Shown: positions 6,373 to 7,130 of the stretch, piece by piece
How positions within the stretch are numbered: the first letter of the stretch is position 1
How the letters are laid out: the number at the start of each line of letters is the position of its first letter
Origin: Clostridiales bacterium
GTDB taxonomy: Bacteria > Bacillota > Clostridia > Christensenellales > Pumilibacteraceae
DNA length: 7,130 nt
Direction of reading: 5' to 3'
NCBI GenBank assembly: GCA_029069015.1
Contig: JAIEBL010000086.1
Span: 1 to 7,130, forward strand
Program-made: the position numbers and the translations under genes
Notes under the pieces: generated by a model
Databases searched by the model: none
What the model saw: only the letters and a program-made list of their open reading frames with translations
Told to the model about the DNA's origin: nothing

Positions 6373-7130
6373 ATGAGAGGAAAAGTCAAAAAGGTATTCG
6401 CGGATATCGGCATCGCTATCCTTGCGGGCGTGATCGTTTCGCTTGCCTACTTCTTTTTTCAGAACAGCAACGGGTTTGCCCCCGGCGGCGTGGGCGGCCT
6501 TGCCACTATAACGTACTACCTTACGGGCTACAAAGTGCCGTGGGGCGTTTTAATGTTGGCGTTTAATCTTCCCATTATGTTGCTTGTTACCATATTCGTG
6601 GATAGAAAGCTCGGGCTTTACTTAATGCTGTATTTAGGCGTGCAATCGGGATGTAACGAGCTTTGGGGCATCCTAAAGTTTAAACCGTATTGCCTTGCGA
6701 ATAATCCGGAGGATTTCGAAATCATGTTTGCCTGTATCGCCACGGGTATTATTTCGGGGATCGGCTTTTCTTTGATGCTTCGCCGCTTCGGCGCGAGCGG
6801 GGGAACGTACGCCATTTCCGCGCTGATCAAAAAAGCAAAACCCGCCGCAAACCTCGCGTACTTGTCGTTTATCCTGGATTCGACCGTTGTCGCCATCGCA
6901 TTCTTCGTTTACGGCAGACATATCAATCCCGTCATTTGCACGCTTTTGAACCTGTTTATTGCAAACGTGGTGGTGGACTTCGCTCTCGCCGGCGCGCGCA
7001 ACGGCTATCGGTTTGAAATTATCACCGACAAACCGCAGGAGCTTTCCGAACGTCTTATGAAAGAACTCGGGCGCGGCGTGACCGAAATTCAAGTGCACGG
7101 TATGTATTCGGACACCGATAAATACATGCT
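6373..7130 (+). CDS. YitT-family membrane protein (two DUF161 repeats, DUF2179), truncated by the window
   Basis: Integral membrane protein of the widespread Bacillota YitT family, whose transport or other role is not established. The open frame runs off the right edge after 252 codons without a stop; members are usually about 280-290 aa, so roughly 30-40 residues are missing. Six hydrophobic segments are seen at about 9-30, 52-74, 77-98, 114-136, 155-177 and 182-205. The family motif FAPGGVGGLATIT follows the first. A matching motif, FGASGGTYAISALI, lies after the fourth and marks the internal duplication. The cytoplasmic DUF2179 domain begins near 214 with FEIITDKPQELSERLMKELG and continues RGVTEIQVHGMYSDTDKYML. 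ATG at 6373 gives a family-like N-terminus but has no good ribosome site. In-frame ATG at 6331 would add 14 residues and is also without one. A seven-codon frame (6353-6376) overlaps the 6373 start as ATGA and could couple translation. Confidence 0.9.
   Translation, partial: MRGKVKKVFADIGIAILAGVIVSLAYFFFQNSNGFAPGGVGGLATITYYLTGYKVPWGVLMLAFNLPIMLLVTIFVDRKLGLYLMLYLGVQSGCNELWGILKFKPYCLANNPEDFEIMFACIATGIISGIGFSLMLRRFGASGGTYAISALIKKAKPAANLAYLSFILDSTVVAIAFFVYGRHINPVICTLLNLFIANVVVDFALAGARNGYRFEIITDKPQELSERLMKELGRGVTEIQVHGMYSDTDKYM

Overview
The window reads as a chromosomal division-and-sporulation locus of a spore-forming Bacillota, most likely class Clostridia. The evidence is a complete ftsQ(divIB)-ftsA-ftsZ run followed by spoIIGA-sigE, the mother-cell sigma factor module found only in endospore formers. 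Start codons include ATG, GTG and TTG. Shine-Dalgarno sites are strong GGAGG types before ftsZ and both cassette genes. The core genes have about balanced base composition (one 60-base line inside ftsZ, 2581-2640, is 50% GC by count). I cannot name the genus.

Layout, all on the + strand: 3-866 FtsQ/DivIB (its 5' end is uncertain at the window edge). A near-consensus sigma-A promoter lies at 892-921. FtsA is at 945-2105 and FtsZ at 2138-3409. A strong hairpin at 3464-3506 is followed by an AT-rich two-gene cassette: a three-helix membrane protein with a PH-like tail at 3534-4031, and a small winged-helix-like protein at 4059-4436. A clear intrinsic terminator at 4478-4511 closes the cassette. 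A regulatory gap precedes SpoIIGA (4633-5481) and SigE (5483-6190). A promoter at 6279-6307 and a YitT-family membrane protein (6373 to the right edge, truncated) complete the window.

FtsQ, FtsA and FtsZ build and anchor the Z ring. During sporulation the same machinery makes the polar septum, and SpoIIGA, a septal membrane aspartyl protease, then cleaves the pro-sequence of SigE to start mother-cell transcription. The division and sporulation genes are therefore functionally linked neighbours. The two cassette genes interrupt this conserved order, differ in base composition, and have their own ribosome sites and terminator, so they look like an insertion. No rRNA, tRNA, CRISPR array, transposase or integrase gene was seen. 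No non-coding stretch exceeds 300 bases.
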